Shown here in pieces: positions 46,154 through 54,644 of a stretch of 64,000 nt of DNA; the stretch's first letter is position 1; every line of letters starts with the position of its first letter. The stretch comes from Nocardia sp. NBC_00416 (GTDB lineage: Bacteria > Actinomycetota > Actinomycetes > Mycobacteriales > Mycobacteriaceae). A model generated the notes under the pieces. It was given only the letters and a program-made list of their open reading frames with translations. It was not told where the DNA came from and did not search any database. Where the stretch lies: contig NZ_CP107932.1 of NCBI RefSeq assembly GCF_036032445.1, positions 5,396,501 to 5,460,500 on the forward strand, read 5' to 3'. Position numbers and translations under genes: made by a program.

Positions 46154-47164
46154 GTGCGTCTACTCGTCACCGGTGGAGCCGGGTTCATCGGAGCCAATTT
46201 CGTCCAGCACACCGTCGCCGAGCGCCCGGAGGTGACGGTGACCGTGCTCGACGCGCTCACCTACGCGGGCAACCGTGCCTCACTCGATCCGGTCGCCGAT
46301 CGGATCGACTTCGTGCACGGCGATATCGCGGATCTGGACCTGGTCGACGAGCTGGTCAGCGGGGTGGACGCGGTCGTCCATTTCGCCGCCGAATCGCACA
46401 ACGACAATTCGCTGGCCGAACCCTGGCCTTTCGTGCAGACGAATATCGTCGGCACGTATTCCCTGCTCCAGGCGGTGCGGCGGCACGCCGTGCGGTATCA
46501 CCATGTCTCCACCGACGAGGTGTACGGAGATCTGGCGCCCGCCGATCCAGCGTTCACCGAGAACACCCCGTACAACCCCTCCAGCCCGTACTCGGCGACG
46601 AAGGCGGCCAGCGATATGTTGGTCCGCGCCTGGGTGCGCTCCTTCGGCCTGCGCGCCACGCTGTCGAACTGCTCCAACAACTACGGGCCGTACCAGCATG
46701 TCGAGAAGTTCATTCCACGCCAGATCACCAACCTCATCGACGGGGTGCGGCCGCGGTTGTACGGGGCCGGGCATCAGGTGCGCGACTGGATCCACGTGGA
46801 CGACCACAACCGCGCGGTCTGGGACGTGCTGGAGCGGGGCCGGATCGGCCGGACCTACCTGATCGGGGCGGACGGCGAACTGGACAACCGCACGGTGGTC
46901 GAATTGCTGCTCGCCGAATTCGGGCGTGAGCCCGATGATTTCGATCATGTCACCGACCGCGCCGGACACGACCAGCGCTACGCGATCGATTCGAGCGTGC
47001 TCCGTTCCGAACTCGGCTGGACACCCCGTTTCGCGGACTTCCGGGCCGGACTCGCCGCGACCGTCGCCTGGTACCGGGAGCACGAATCCTGGTGGCGTCC
47101 GGTCAAAGCGGCCACCGAGAGCGCCTATGCCGAAGCGGGGGAACGGACCATCACGGTCCCGTGA
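46154..47164 (+). CDS. rmlB: dTDP-glucose 4,6-dehydratase
   Basis: The second enzyme of dTDP-rhamnose synthesis, an extended SDR of 336 residues that oxidises and dehydrates dTDP-glucose using bound NAD. The N-terminal motif is VTGGAGFIGANF; HVSTDEVYGD carries the catalytic Thr, Asp and Glu; YSATKAASD carries the Tyr and Lys; SNNYGPYQHVEKFIPR binds the nucleotide sugar. The start is GTG 46154 with a TAGAGT box 6 bases ahead. It stands about 4.7 kb from rmlA/rmlC with other genes between, so the rml genes are clustered but not a single operon. No rmlD is in the window. Confidence 0.95.
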   Translation: MRLLVTGGAGFIGANFVQHTVAERPEVTVTVLDALTYAGNRASLDPVADRIDFVHGDIADLDLVDELVSGVDAVVHFAAESHNDNSLAEPWPFVQTNIVGTYSLLQAVRRHAVRYHHVSTDEVYGDLAPADPAFTENTPYNPSSPYSATKAASDMLVRAWVRSFGLRATLSNCSNNYGPYQHVEKFIPRQITNLIDGVRPRLYGAGHQVRDWIHVDDHNRAVWDVLERGRIGRTYLIGADGELDNRTVVELLLAEFGREPDDFDHVTDRAGHDQRYAIDSSVLRSELGWTPRFADFRAGLAATVAWYREHESWWRPVKAATESAYAEAGERTITVP

Positions 47165-47177
47165 ATCGCCGGGGAGA

Positions 47178-47208
47178 GGTCGGGCGTCGCCGTCGTCAAC
47201 GCCCGACC
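47178..47208. terminator. Hairpin between rmlB and the DUF2142 gene
   Basis: GGTCGGGCGT and ACGCCCGACC form a perfect 10-bp stem with an 11-base loop between convergent genes. Confidence 0.75.
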
Positions 47209-47255
47209 CGAACCGCCTCCGGCGCCGAGGGCCGATGCCTCGCGCCGCGGCTCAT

Positions 47256-48776
47256 TCAGGCCCAGACGTAGAGGTGGTACTTCGCCACCGAGGTGAGCAG
47301 CGAGACCAGTGCCGCGGCGACGATCGTCACCTCGGCGAGCCGGCCGGGTGGGCGGTCGCCGGGGCCGCGGAGCCGGAACGGCATCCAGCGCAACAGCACC
47401 GCGAACGACACGATCGCCAGCGGAATGAAATAGCGGCCCTGGACACCGTCGATGATGTAGTAGCCGACCGGTGTGAACGACATGTACAGCGTTACGTAGA
47501 TCATCGCCACACTGGCCGCCATGGTCAGGGCGACCACCACGGTCCGCCGGAAATCCGGCTTGTCGAGACGTTCCGTTATCCCGACGCTCACCGCGAACGC
47601 GAGCAGGCAGGCCACGACGGCCGTGGCCGGCACATCGATGTAGGCGAAACCGAGTTCACCGAAGAACTCGGTGAACCATTCCTGGTCCCGTCGCAGGATG
47701 CTCTCCCAGAAGGTCCGCAGGAAACCGAACGGGTCGGTGATGATCCCGGTCAACTGTTCGCCGGTGTCCACGGTGTACCACTGATTCCGGGGTCGCATCA
47801 GGCTGGTGCCCTCGCCGGTCGGCGCCGCGATCTTCATCCACACCGCGAACCCGATGGCCCCGATCGCGGCGCAGATCCAGGTGAGCCACCGGCGCCATCC
47901 GGTCAAGCCCATGCGTTCGGCCGGTATCAGCACCACCAGCATCGCCAGCAGCACATAGGTCGGTTTGCACAGCGGCAGCAGTATCGCGCTCGCCAGAACC
48001 GCGGCGGTTTCGGTGCGGCCCAACCGATCACCGAGGAACAGGCCCTTCACGAGCAGCGCGGAGACCAGCACGGCCAGCGCATTGGTGAGGGTGTCGGCGG
48101 TGATGGTTCCGGACTGGAACACCGCGATCGGCAGCACCGCCGCGGTGAAGGCCAGCCACTGGATGCGGTGTGCGCGCAACGCCCACAGGGCGAAACCCAC
48201 CACCAGCAGGTAGGCGGCCAGGCCGGACAGCCGGGTGAGGCGGACCATGGTCCCGGCGTCGGCGTCGATCAGTTCGGCGAACCGGATGCCGATCGCGTTG
48301 GGCACGTAGGGAACCGCGGAGTAGGCGGCGGTATTGGTGAACCAGATGATCTTGCGTTCGTCGGTCACCGGCGCATCGCTCAATCGTTGATAGGCGCCGG
48401 GATCGGCCACATCCGGGTACGGTTCGCCCGGATTGTGGGTGTAGTCGTCGAGCGCATACCCCATCAGCGCTTCCACGGCCGCCGGTACTTCACCGCCGTA
48501 GGAGACGCCGCGGTCGTCCTCGATGCGAGCGGGGGTCAGACCGCCGTGTGCCACCTGGTAGGCGCGGCCGAACTGGGTGAGTTCGTCATGACCCCAGAAC
48601 GGCGGGCTCATCACCGCGAACAGCAGACCGAAGATTCCGGCCAGCAGCGCGAACGCGACGGTCGCCGGGCCCATCCGGCGCAGCAGCGCCGTACCGGCGC
48701 GGCCGGGCCCGGACAGCGCGAAACGGCCCGCGGCCTGCTCGGTTCCGGCAGGGCGGGTCTCGGTCCCGGCGGTCAA
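47256..48776 (-). CDS. DUF2142 multi-spanning membrane protein, probable GT-C glycosyltransferase
   Basis: An integral membrane protein of 506 residues with about eleven helices. The first large loop contains PPFWGHDELTQFGRAYQVAHGG, whose acidic His-Asp-Glu motif after helix 1 is typical of GT-C glycosyltransferases that use lipid-linked sugars; the DUF2142 hallmark GVQGRYFIPLAIV is near the C-terminus. The TTG start at 48776 overlaps the stop of the upstream glycosyltransferase (TTGA), so the two are coupled. Together they suggest that a sugar is first put on a polyprenyl phosphate and then transferred outside the membrane. The acceptor is unknown. Confidence 0.85.
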   Translation of the reverse strand: MTAGTETRPAGTEQAAGRFALSGPGRAGTALLRRMGPATVAFALLAGIFGLLFAVMSPPFWGHDELTQFGRAYQVAHGGLTPARIEDDRGVSYGGEVPAAVEALMGYALDDYTHNPGEPYPDVADPGAYQRLSDAPVTDERKIIWFTNTAAYSAVPYVPNAIGIRFAELIDADAGTMVRLTRLSGLAAYLLVVGFALWALRAHRIQWLAFTAAVLPIAVFQSGTITADTLTNALAVLVSALLVKGLFLGDRLGRTETAAVLASAILLPLCKPTYVLLAMLVVLIPAERMGLTGWRRWLTWICAAIGAIGFAVWMKIAAPTGEGTSLMRPRNQWYTVDTGEQLTGIITDPFGFLRTFWESILRRDQEWFTEFFGELGFAYIDVPATAVVACLLAFAVSVGITERLDKPDFRRTVVVALTMAASVAMIYVTLYMSFTPVGYYIIDGVQGRYFIPLAIVSFAVLLRWMPFRLRGPGDRPPGRLAEVTIVAAALVSLLTSVAKYHLYVWA

Positions 48777-49768
48777 CGGATATCCCCGGCCAGCGGGTCC
48801 GGCTGGGGATATCCGGTCGCCGTCGCCGGGTGCGTCCCCGCACCGGGGGCTTCGTAACGTAGGTAGATCAGGCGTGACGCCTCGTGCCGGGAGCGGCGGA
48901 TACCGTCCAGGATCAGCCCGGCGGTCCAGGCCAGGAAGCCCACCAGCAGCAGGGTGCAGGCGAGGAACAGGGTGGGGAAGCGGGGCACGGTGTGGGTGTC
49001 GTAGTACTCGACCACGATCGGGACGGTCAGCACCACGGAGATGAGCCAGCTCACCGTGCCGAGCAGACCGTAGAAGGCCACCGGGCGCTCGTGCCGGGCC
49101 AATCCGACGATGAGGGCCAGGATCTTGAAACCGTCGTGATAGGTGCGCAGTTTGCTCTCACTGCCGGCCGGGCGGTCCCGGAACCCCACCGCGACCGCGG
49201 TCTGCGGGACCCGTAGATGCAGCGAATGCACGGTGAGTTCGGTTTCGATCTCGAACTCACGGGAGACCGCGGGGAAGCTCTTGACGAAGCGGCGGGAGAA
49301 CACCCGGAATCCGCTGAGCATATCCTCGACGTTCTCGCCGAACACCTTGCCGACCACGCCGTTGAGGACTTTGTTCCCGGTTTCGTGCCCTGCTCGGTAG
49401 GCCGATCCGTCCGCATCCTGTTTCCGGACACCGAGCACGTGGTCGTACGGTCCGGAGAGCAGGGTCTCGATCATCGCCGGGGCCGCGGACGCCTCGTAGG
49501 TGTCGTCGCCGTCGATCATGAGGTAGATATCGGCCTCGATATCGGCGAAAGCGCGACGCACCACATTGCCTTTGCCTTTCGCCCGCTCCGCGCGGACGAT
49601 CGCGCCGGCGGCGCGGGCCTTCTCGGCAGTGGCGTCGGTGCTGAGATTGTCGTACACATACACGACAATTCCGGGCACCGCGGCTTTCAGGTCGGTGACG
49701 ACCTTGGCGACCGACGCTTCTTCGTTGTGGCACGGGACCACGGCGGCAATGCGCATTTCATCGGTCAT
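48773..49768 (-). CDS. Polyprenyl-phosphate glycosyltransferase, GT2 family (GtrB/PpgS-like)
   Basis: A GT2 enzyme of 331 residues. The GT-A domain (about 1-215) opens with IAAVVPCHNEEASVAKVV, has the metal-binding pattern LMIDGDDTYEA, and the polyprenyl-phosphate synthase signature MLSGFRVFSRRFVKSFP; two hydrophobic helices (about 235-262 and 270-298) anchor it. This is the layout of GtrB-type and mycobacterial PpgS-type proteins, which charge polyprenyl phosphate with a sugar. The start is uncertain: ATG 49768 begins MTDEMRIAAVV, while ATG 49828 would add 20 residues encoded by the inverted repeat at 49764-49861. A GtrA-family gene is divergent to it. Confidence 0.85.
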   Translation of the reverse strand: MTDEMRIAAVVPCHNEEASVAKVVTDLKAAVPGIVVYVYDNLSTDATAEKARAAGAIVRAERAKGKGNVVRRAFADIEADIYLMIDGDDTYEASAAPAMIETLLSGPYDHVLGVRKQDADGSAYRAGHETGNKVLNGVVGKVFGENVEDMLSGFRVFSRRFVKSFPAVSREFEIETELTVHSLHLRVPQTAVAVGFRDRPAGSESKLRTYHDGFKILALIVGLARHERPVAFYGLLGTVSWLISVVLTVPIVVEYYDTHTVPRFPTLFLACTLLLVGFLAWTAGLILDGIRRSRHEASRLIYLRYEAPGAGTHPATATGYPQPDPLAGDIR

Positions 49769-49861
49769 GAGCGAGACCGGCGATCGGTCGACATACTGGC
49801 GCGGCGGCCGAAGCGCAGGCGAAGGCATCGCACTACCGCCTCCGGGCCTGACTCGCTGATG
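49764..49861 (-). repeat. Inverted repeat, left copy
   Basis: Read on the minus strand this segment matches 50500-50591 on the plus strand at most positions, including a 22-base identity ending GATCGCCGGTCTCGC and the head AGCGAGTC-GGC-CGGAGGCGGTAG. The copies flank the GtrA gene. This copy covers the start region of the GT2 gene. Confidence 0.8.
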
Positions 49862-49967
49862 TGGTGATCGGTGGAGTCCACCTGGTCAAATCCTCGAAAT
49901 CGACGGATATGGGAACACGGGGAGAGTACCGGGTCCGTGCCGGGAAGGATGGCTCAGGTCACTACGG

Positions 49968-49973
49968 TACCGT
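49968..49973 (+). promoter_or_regulatory. TANNNT -10 box, leaderless start of the GtrA gene
   Basis: TACCGT is followed by 6 bases and GTG 49980. TACGGT overlaps just upstream. Confidence 0.45.
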
Positions 49974-49979
49974 CGGCGC

Positions 49980-50501
49980 GTGTCATCTGGTGAGCCGTCG
50001 CCCGCTCTCACTGCCGACCTTCCGGCCGCCCGTTCGCTCACCGAGCGGCTGCGGACCGGGTTGCGGCAGAGTGCGGCGTTCCTGGTGGTCGGCGTGGTCG
50101 GATTCCTGGTCGACGCGGGAACCTACAACCTGCTGGTGTTCAATTTCGGCGCCTGGGGCGGCGAGGGACTCATGTACGACATCCCGCTGCTCGCCAAGAT
50201 CATCGCCATCGGCGCGGCGACGGTGCTCACCTACTTCGGCAACAAATGGTGGACCTTCTCGCACAAGCAGTCCGGCAGCCCGGCCCGCGAATATGTGATG
50301 TACGCGCTGATCAACGTGATCGCGATCGGCCTGCAATTGAGTTGCCTGGGATTTTCGCGATACGTGCTCGACCTGTCCAGCCCGCTCGCGGACAATATTT
50401 CTGGAACGCTTATCGGTCAGATGGTGGCGGTGATCTTCCGGTATTGGGCCTATGACAAGTTCGTATTCACCGGTGACGCCGATCGGAAAACGGCGGCATG
50501 A
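49980..50501 (+). CDS. GtrA-family membrane protein
   Basis: A 173-residue protein with four predicted helices and the GtrA-family pattern: SAAFLVVGVVGFLVDAGTYNL, then LTYFGNKWWTFSHK and a final IGQMVAVIFRYWAYDKFVF. GtrA proteins assist polyprenyl-phosphate glycosyltransferases, possibly by flipping or anchoring the lipid-linked sugar, and this gene is divergent from such an enzyme. GTG 49980 has a TACCGT box 6 bases ahead. The stop codon lies inside the right copy of the inverted repeat, whose head supplies the last codons. It is a different paralog from the Rv3789-like gene at 38071-38595. Confidence 0.88.
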   Translation: MSSGEPSPALTADLPAARSLTERLRTGLRQSAAFLVVGVVGFLVDAGTYNLLVFNFGAWGGEGLMYDIPLLAKIIAIGAATVLTYFGNKWWTFSHKQSGSPAREYVMYALINVIAIGLQLSCLGFSRYVLDLSSPLADNISGTLIGQMVAVIFRYWAYDKFVFTGDADRKTAA

Positions 50502-50591
50502 GCGAGTCGGGCGCCGGAGGCGGTAGCGCGATACCTTCGCCCGCGTTTCGGCCTCGCCGAGTCGGTGCGTCGACCGATCGCCGGTCTCGCG
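50500..50591 (+). repeat. Inverted repeat, right copy
   Basis: The head CATGAGCGAGTCGGGC is followed by CCGGAGGCGGTAGCGCGAT and ends GTCGACCGATCGCCGGTCTCGC, the same series as the left copy in opposite orientation about 640 bases away. The head also resembles the start of the glfT1 repeat. Confidence 0.8.
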
Positions 50592-50711
50592 CACGCCCGG
50601 ATAAATACCGAACGGGCGCCCGGCGTGGCTGATTGATATCCTCGGGCCCGCCGCGAACCGTATTCAGGGACATGTCTGTCCCGTCGGCACAATGAGGATT
50701 TCGAGGACTTC

Positions 50712-52616
50712 ATGGACCAGTCGGCTATGCAGGCCGTTACCGAGACGAACGATCACGCTACGGTCGCGCCGGAGTCGCTGCGCGCCGAACCCCACCGGGC
50801 ACCGGAGAGACTTGTGCTCCAGAGAGGCATCTTCACCGGACCGTCGGCGAAGATCAGCGACGAGTTGTACGCGGTGGTCAAGGGCCGCGCGAACCGCGAT
50901 CGGCTGAGCCTGCACCTGGACAAGGGCGCCACCGCGCACACCAACACCTACTTCGGCCGGTTCGCCGCCAGCTACTGGCAGCGCTGGACCGTCGTGACCG
51001 AGGTGCGGGCCACGATGACCCTGCACGGCGGCAAACACGCCAGAGTCCGGATCGTGGCCTCCGATATCGCCGGGCACCGCCGGATCGTGGGCACCAGCGA
51101 GGTCGCCGCCGGCGGTCCGGTGACGCTGACGGCGCCGCTGGACCAGTTCGTGGACGGCGGCGCGCTGTGGCTGGAGTTCGACGCGGTCGGCGGCGACCTC
51201 ACCGTCTCCGATCTCACCTGGACCGCGGTGGCGCCCGAGACCGTGCGCCCGGTCGCCATCGCCATCTGCACCTTCAACCGCGCCCAGGACTGCGCCGAGA
51301 CCGTGGCCGCGCTCGCCTCCGACCAGACGGTCCTCGGTGCGCTCGACGCGGTGTACGTGGTGGACCAGGGCACCGACGCGGTGGAGGATCGGCCGCTGTA
51401 CCAGGCCACCCGGCCGATGTTCGGCGAGAAACTGCGCTACATTCGCCAGCCGAACCTGGGCGGCGCGGGCGGTTTCACCCGCGGCCTGTACGAAGTGTCC
51501 GCGGCCAACGAGCACGCCGACGTCATCCTCATGGACGACGACATCCTCTGCGAACCCGAGACCGTGCTGCGGATGCAGGCCTTCGCGAATCTCACCGTGG
51601 AACCGACCCTGGTCGGCGCCCAGATGCTGTTCCTGCTCAACCCCGACTATCTCAATGTCGGGGCCGAGGACGTGAATCTGCACAAACTGATGCACGGCCA
51701 GAAGGTGCCCAAGGCGCTGCGTAACACCAGCATGCTGAAGAAGAACCAGGAGCGGCGGGTCGACGCCGGATACAACGCCTGGTGGACCTGCCTCATCCCG
51801 GCCGAGGTGGTGAAGAAGATCGGGCTCCCGTTGCCGATCTTCTTCCAGTGGGACGATGTCGAGTACGGCGTGCGGGCCCGGGAACACGGGTTCGTCACGG
51901 TCACGCTGCCCAACGCGGCGGTATGGCACGCCGACTTCTACTGGAAGGATTTCGACGACTGGGCGCGCTACTTCAGCACCCGTAATTCGCTGATCGTCAG
52001 CGCGATGCACGCCGATCTCGACGGTGTCGCCGTCTCCCGGCAGTTGCTGCGCAATATCGGCGAATACCTGGTCGGCATGCAATACGGCCTCGCCCACACC
52101 ACGCTGCAGGGGATCGAGGACTTCCTGCGGGGTCCGGAGATCCTGCGCGACGGCGGCGCCGAGGTGCTGGCCCGGGCCCGCACCAGCCGCGCCGACTACC
52201 CGGAGACCGTGAAACACCCCGCGGCCGCGCCGCCGGTGGTCTCCGGCGATATCCGGGTGCGCCGCGCGGGCGGTGAGCCGAGCCGACTGCTCGCGGTGCT
52301 GATCAAACGGGCGATCCAGCAATGGACCGGCCGGGTCCAGTACGGACTGGTCGGGGTGACCCGCGAGGACGCGCACTGGTGGCATGTCTCGCTGTTCGAC
52401 CACGTGGTGGTCACCGACGCCTCGCAGTCCGGGGTCCGGGTGCGCAGACGCGACAAGGCGACCGCGCGGGCACTGCTGCGGCGCACGCTGCGGGTGCTGC
52501 GCCGATTGCGCAAGGAACTGCCTACGCTGCAGCAGCGGTACCGCGAAGCGCACGCCGAGCTCACCAGCCGCGAGAACTGGGAACGGTTGTACGGGATCGA
52601 CGCCGACTCGAAATAG
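50712..52616 (+). CDS. GlfT2-like galactofuranosyltransferase paralog
   Basis: A 634-residue glycosyltransferase with the whole architecture of GlfT2 at 703-2637: an N-terminal beta domain with FAASYWQRWTVV, the GT-A motif VAIAICTFNRAQDC, NLGGAGGFTRGLYE, the metal triad ILMDDDILCEPE, NAWWTCLIPAEVV, FQWDDVEYGVRAREHG and WHADFYWKDFDDWARYF, then a helical C-terminus ending YREAHAELTSRENWERLYG. It is clearly diverged from GlfT2, so it may extend a different galactofuranose acceptor or linkage. ATG 50712 has GAGGACTTC ahead. It stands alone between the GtrA gene and a convergent SDR gene. Confidence 0.88.
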   Translation: MDQSAMQAVTETNDHATVAPESLRAEPHRAPERLVLQRGIFTGPSAKISDELYAVVKGRANRDRLSLHLDKGATAHTNTYFGRFAASYWQRWTVVTEVRATMTLHGGKHARVRIVASDIAGHRRIVGTSEVAAGGPVTLTAPLDQFVDGGALWLEFDAVGGDLTVSDLTWTAVAPETVRPVAIAICTFNRAQDCAETVAALASDQTVLGALDAVYVVDQGTDAVEDRPLYQATRPMFGEKLRYIRQPNLGGAGGFTRGLYEVSAANEHADVILMDDDILCEPETVLRMQAFANLTVEPTLVGAQMLFLLNPDYLNVGAEDVNLHKLMHGQKVPKALRNTSMLKKNQERRVDAGYNAWWTCLIPAEVVKKIGLPLPIFFQWDDVEYGVRAREHGFVTVTLPNAAVWHADFYWKDFDDWARYFSTRNSLIVSAMHADLDGVAVSRQLLRNIGEYLVGMQYGLAHTTLQGIEDFLRGPEILRDGGAEVLARARTSRADYPETVKHPAAAPPVVSGDIRVRRAGGEPSRLLAVLIKRAIQQWTGRVQYGLVGVTREDAHWWHVSLFDHVVVTDASQSGVRVRRRDKATARALLRRTLRVLRRLRKELPTLQQRYREAHAELTSRENWERLYGIDADSK

Positions 52617-52630
52617 ACCGAAGCGATACC

Positions 52631-52671
52631 GGCCCGCGGCGGCACCGGCGATTCCGGCGCCGCCACGGGCC
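52631..52671. terminator. Hairpin between the GlfT2 paralog and the SDR gene
   Basis: Two 18-base arms (GGCCCGCGGCGGCACCGG and its near complement) pair with two mismatches around CGATT, between convergent genes. Confidence 0.75.
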
Positions 52672-52685
52672 GTTGTCCGGGTCTC

Positions 52686-53537
52686 CTACAGGAACAGATC
52701 GGTGGTGAGCGGTTCGTCGCCCGGGGTCACCCGGTACTTGTCCAGATCGGTGATCCCGTGCGCGGCCAGGACTTCGTCGTCGATGAAGAAATTGCCGGTG
52801 GTCTCAGCGGCAGGTGAGGTGAGCACCAGATACGCGGCATCGGCGTAGATGTCCGGTGTGCGCGAGGTGCGGACCATCTCTTCCCCGCCGAGCAGATTCT
52901 GCACCGCGGCGGTGGCGATGGTGGTGCGCGGCCACAGTGAGTTCACCCCCACACCGTCGGGCTTCAGTTCTTCGGCCAGACCCAGCGTGGTCAGCGACAT
53001 CCCGTATTTGGCGATGGTGTAGCCCAGCGAGGAACCCGCCCATTTGGGGTCCAGGTTCAGCGGCGGCGAGAGCGTCAGGATATGTGGATCGCGCCCGGCG
53101 GCGGCCGATTCGCGCAGCGCCGGTATGCACAGTTTCGACAGCAGGAAACTGCCGCGGCAGTTGATGTCCTGCATGAGGTCGTATTTCTTCATCGCCAGCG
53201 AATCCGTGGGTGACAGATCGATGGCGGAGGCGTTGTTCACCACGATATCGATACCGCCGAACCGTTCGGTCGTCAGCCGGACGGCCTCGGCGACCGACTC
53301 GTCGATCCGAACATCGCCGACGAACGGCAGCACGGTCGCCCCCGCCTCCTCGAGCTCCGCGGCGGCGGTATGGATCGTGCCGGGCAATTTGGGGTGGGGC
53401 TGGTCGGTCTTGGCGATCAAGGTGATGTTCGCGCCATCGGCGGCCGCCCGTTTGGCGATCTCCAGTCCGATACCGCGGCTGCCGCCGGACATGATCATCG
53501 TCCGGCCGCTCAACGGCTTGCCCTCGGTTGCTGTCAT
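52686..53537 (-). CDS. Short-chain dehydrogenase/reductase (HSDL2-like)
   Basis: A classical SDR of 283 residues. The cofactor motif is MSGGSRGIGLEIAK (the Arg after Ser suggests NADP preference), VVNNASAIDL is the second motif, and the catalytic Tyr and Lys are in YTIAKYGMSLTT. The extended spacing after the first motif (DQPHPKLPGTIHTAAAELE) is the pattern of HSDL2-type and SDR9/25-type enzymes that act on hydroxy-acyl or steroid-like substrates. The predicted C-terminus lacks the SCP2 domain of animal HSDL2. ATG 53537 has AGGAGGGCAGGC just upstream. It has no obvious partner among the neighbours. Confidence 0.88.
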   Translation of the reverse strand: MTATEGKPLSGRTMIMSGGSRGIGLEIAKRAAADGANITLIAKTDQPHPKLPGTIHTAAAELEEAGATVLPFVGDVRIDESVAEAVRLTTERFGGIDIVVNNASAIDLSPTDSLAMKKYDLMQDINCRGSFLLSKLCIPALRESAAAGRDPHILTLSPPLNLDPKWAGSSLGYTIAKYGMSLTTLGLAEELKPDGVGVNSLWPRTTIATAAVQNLLGGEEMVRTSRTPDIYADAAYLVLTSPAAETTGNFFIDDEVLAAHGITDLDKYRVTPGDEPLTTDLFL

Positions 53538-53840
53538 TGCCTGCCCTCCTGTCGTCGCGGCCGCCGACCCGCGCGCTACCGCGTTCGGCGCATGCGCATC
53601 GAGCGTAGGCAACGGACACGACGTTGCCCAGAGGTCGCGGCAGCACGTCGGGCAGCGCGCACTCGTCCCACAGCTGCGTTGCGGAAGTGGTAGAACTCGC
53701 CGCAGGTGAACCCGCGCCTGCTTCCGGCGATCGGGTAAGGGAGTGTTCGACGGTGCCGGTCGGGGTGGCCGTCGACGGCCCCGACGGTGCACGCGGCGAA
53801 CCCCGGGGGATCCGCCGCGTGCGCTGGTCGGCGCGCGGGC
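53538..53840. other. Intergenic region upstream of the SDR gene
   Basis: No coding sequence is supported in these 303 bases. They contain the terminator hairpin of the Pro/Gln-rich gene (53789-53822), and presumably the SDR promoter near 53560-53640, but I see no clear -35/-10 pair. Confidence 0.5.
53789..53822 (-). terminator. Hairpin after the Pro/Gln-rich membrane protein gene
   Basis: GCACGCGGCG pairs perfectly with CGCCGCGTGC around a 14-base loop that contains CCCCGGGGG. It begins 19 bases beyond the stop. Confidence 0.65.
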
Positions 53841-54521
53841 TCACATCGTGGCGATGACCAGGATGTTCAGCAGGAAAATAAGCGCGACGACTGCCCAGAC
53901 CACGTACATGACGACCATGCCGGGCGTCTTCTGCGGAACAGGTCCGATCGCGCCGTTGAGGAAGATGAGCGCCGGTGACCGGTAGTAGTACCGCACCGCC
54001 TGCCCGGGCTGGACCGACGCCGCGACATCGGCCGGACCCATATCGAACAACCACGGCGTGGTGACCCGCACGTGGTACTGGCCGGCGCCGACCGGGATAT
54101 GGTTCGCGCCCCACCGTGTGTTCGGCACCCGCTGACCGTTCACCGTGATCTTCGGTTTGGTGATCGCGAGGATGAACGCCATCGGGGTGTAGGAACAATC
54201 CACCGTGATGCCCGGCGGATCGTGGGGAGCGGGCTGCTGCGGCTGACCGTAGGGTCCGGGCTGCTGCCCGCCCGGACCGAACTGGGCCGGTGGCTGGGCG
54301 TAGGGACCGCTCGGGAACTGCTGCTGCCCGGGCTGGCCGTACCCGCCCGGCTGCGGCTGTCCGGGCGGCGGCGCGCCCCACTGCTGCGGACCGCCTTGGG
54401 GTCCCCCTGGATACTGTGGCTGCCCACCCGGATTCGGCGGCGGCGCGAATTGCTGCTGCGGTGCCGGGAACTGGCCGGGTGCGGGCTGGCCTTGTGGCGG
54501 CTGACCGCCGGGGTAACTCAT
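53841..54521 (-). CDS. Pro/Gln/Gly-rich membrane protein, function unknown
   Basis: A 226-residue protein. The first 100 residues are low-complexity repeats of the type PGGQPQ and GQPQPGGYGQPG. The globular part (about 103-195) has beta-rich blocks ITVDCSYTPMAFILAITKPK, VNGQRVPNTRWGANHIPV, GQYHVRVTTPWLF and VQPGQAVRYYYRSP; a single hydrophobic helix at about 203-225 ends the protein. Similar proline-rich leaders on membrane proteins are common in Nocardia-type genomes. Its role is unknown. The ATG has GGGAGGAGATCG upstream. It follows glfT1 by 123 bases in the same direction and may share its transcript. Confidence 0.8.
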   Translation of the reverse strand: MSYPGGQPPQGQPAPGQFPAPQQQFAPPPNPGGQPQYPGGPQGGPQQWGAPPPGQPQPGGYGQPGQQQFPSGPYAQPPAQFGPGGQQPGPYGQPQQPAPHDPPGITVDCSYTPMAFILAITKPKITVNGQRVPNTRWGANHIPVGAGQYHVRVTTPWLFDMGPADVAASVQPGQAVRYYYRSPALIFLNGAIGPVPQKTPGMVVMYVVWAVVALIFLLNILVIATM

Positions 54522-54644
54522 CGATCTCCTCCCGAATCATGCATATTGCCAGCCGAACTTACCTGGCGGGGAGGAATCTCTCGCATCGACGGTCAACCCT
54601 GGTTGCGGCCGGAGACCGATATGGCCGGTATGCGCCAGCGGTGG

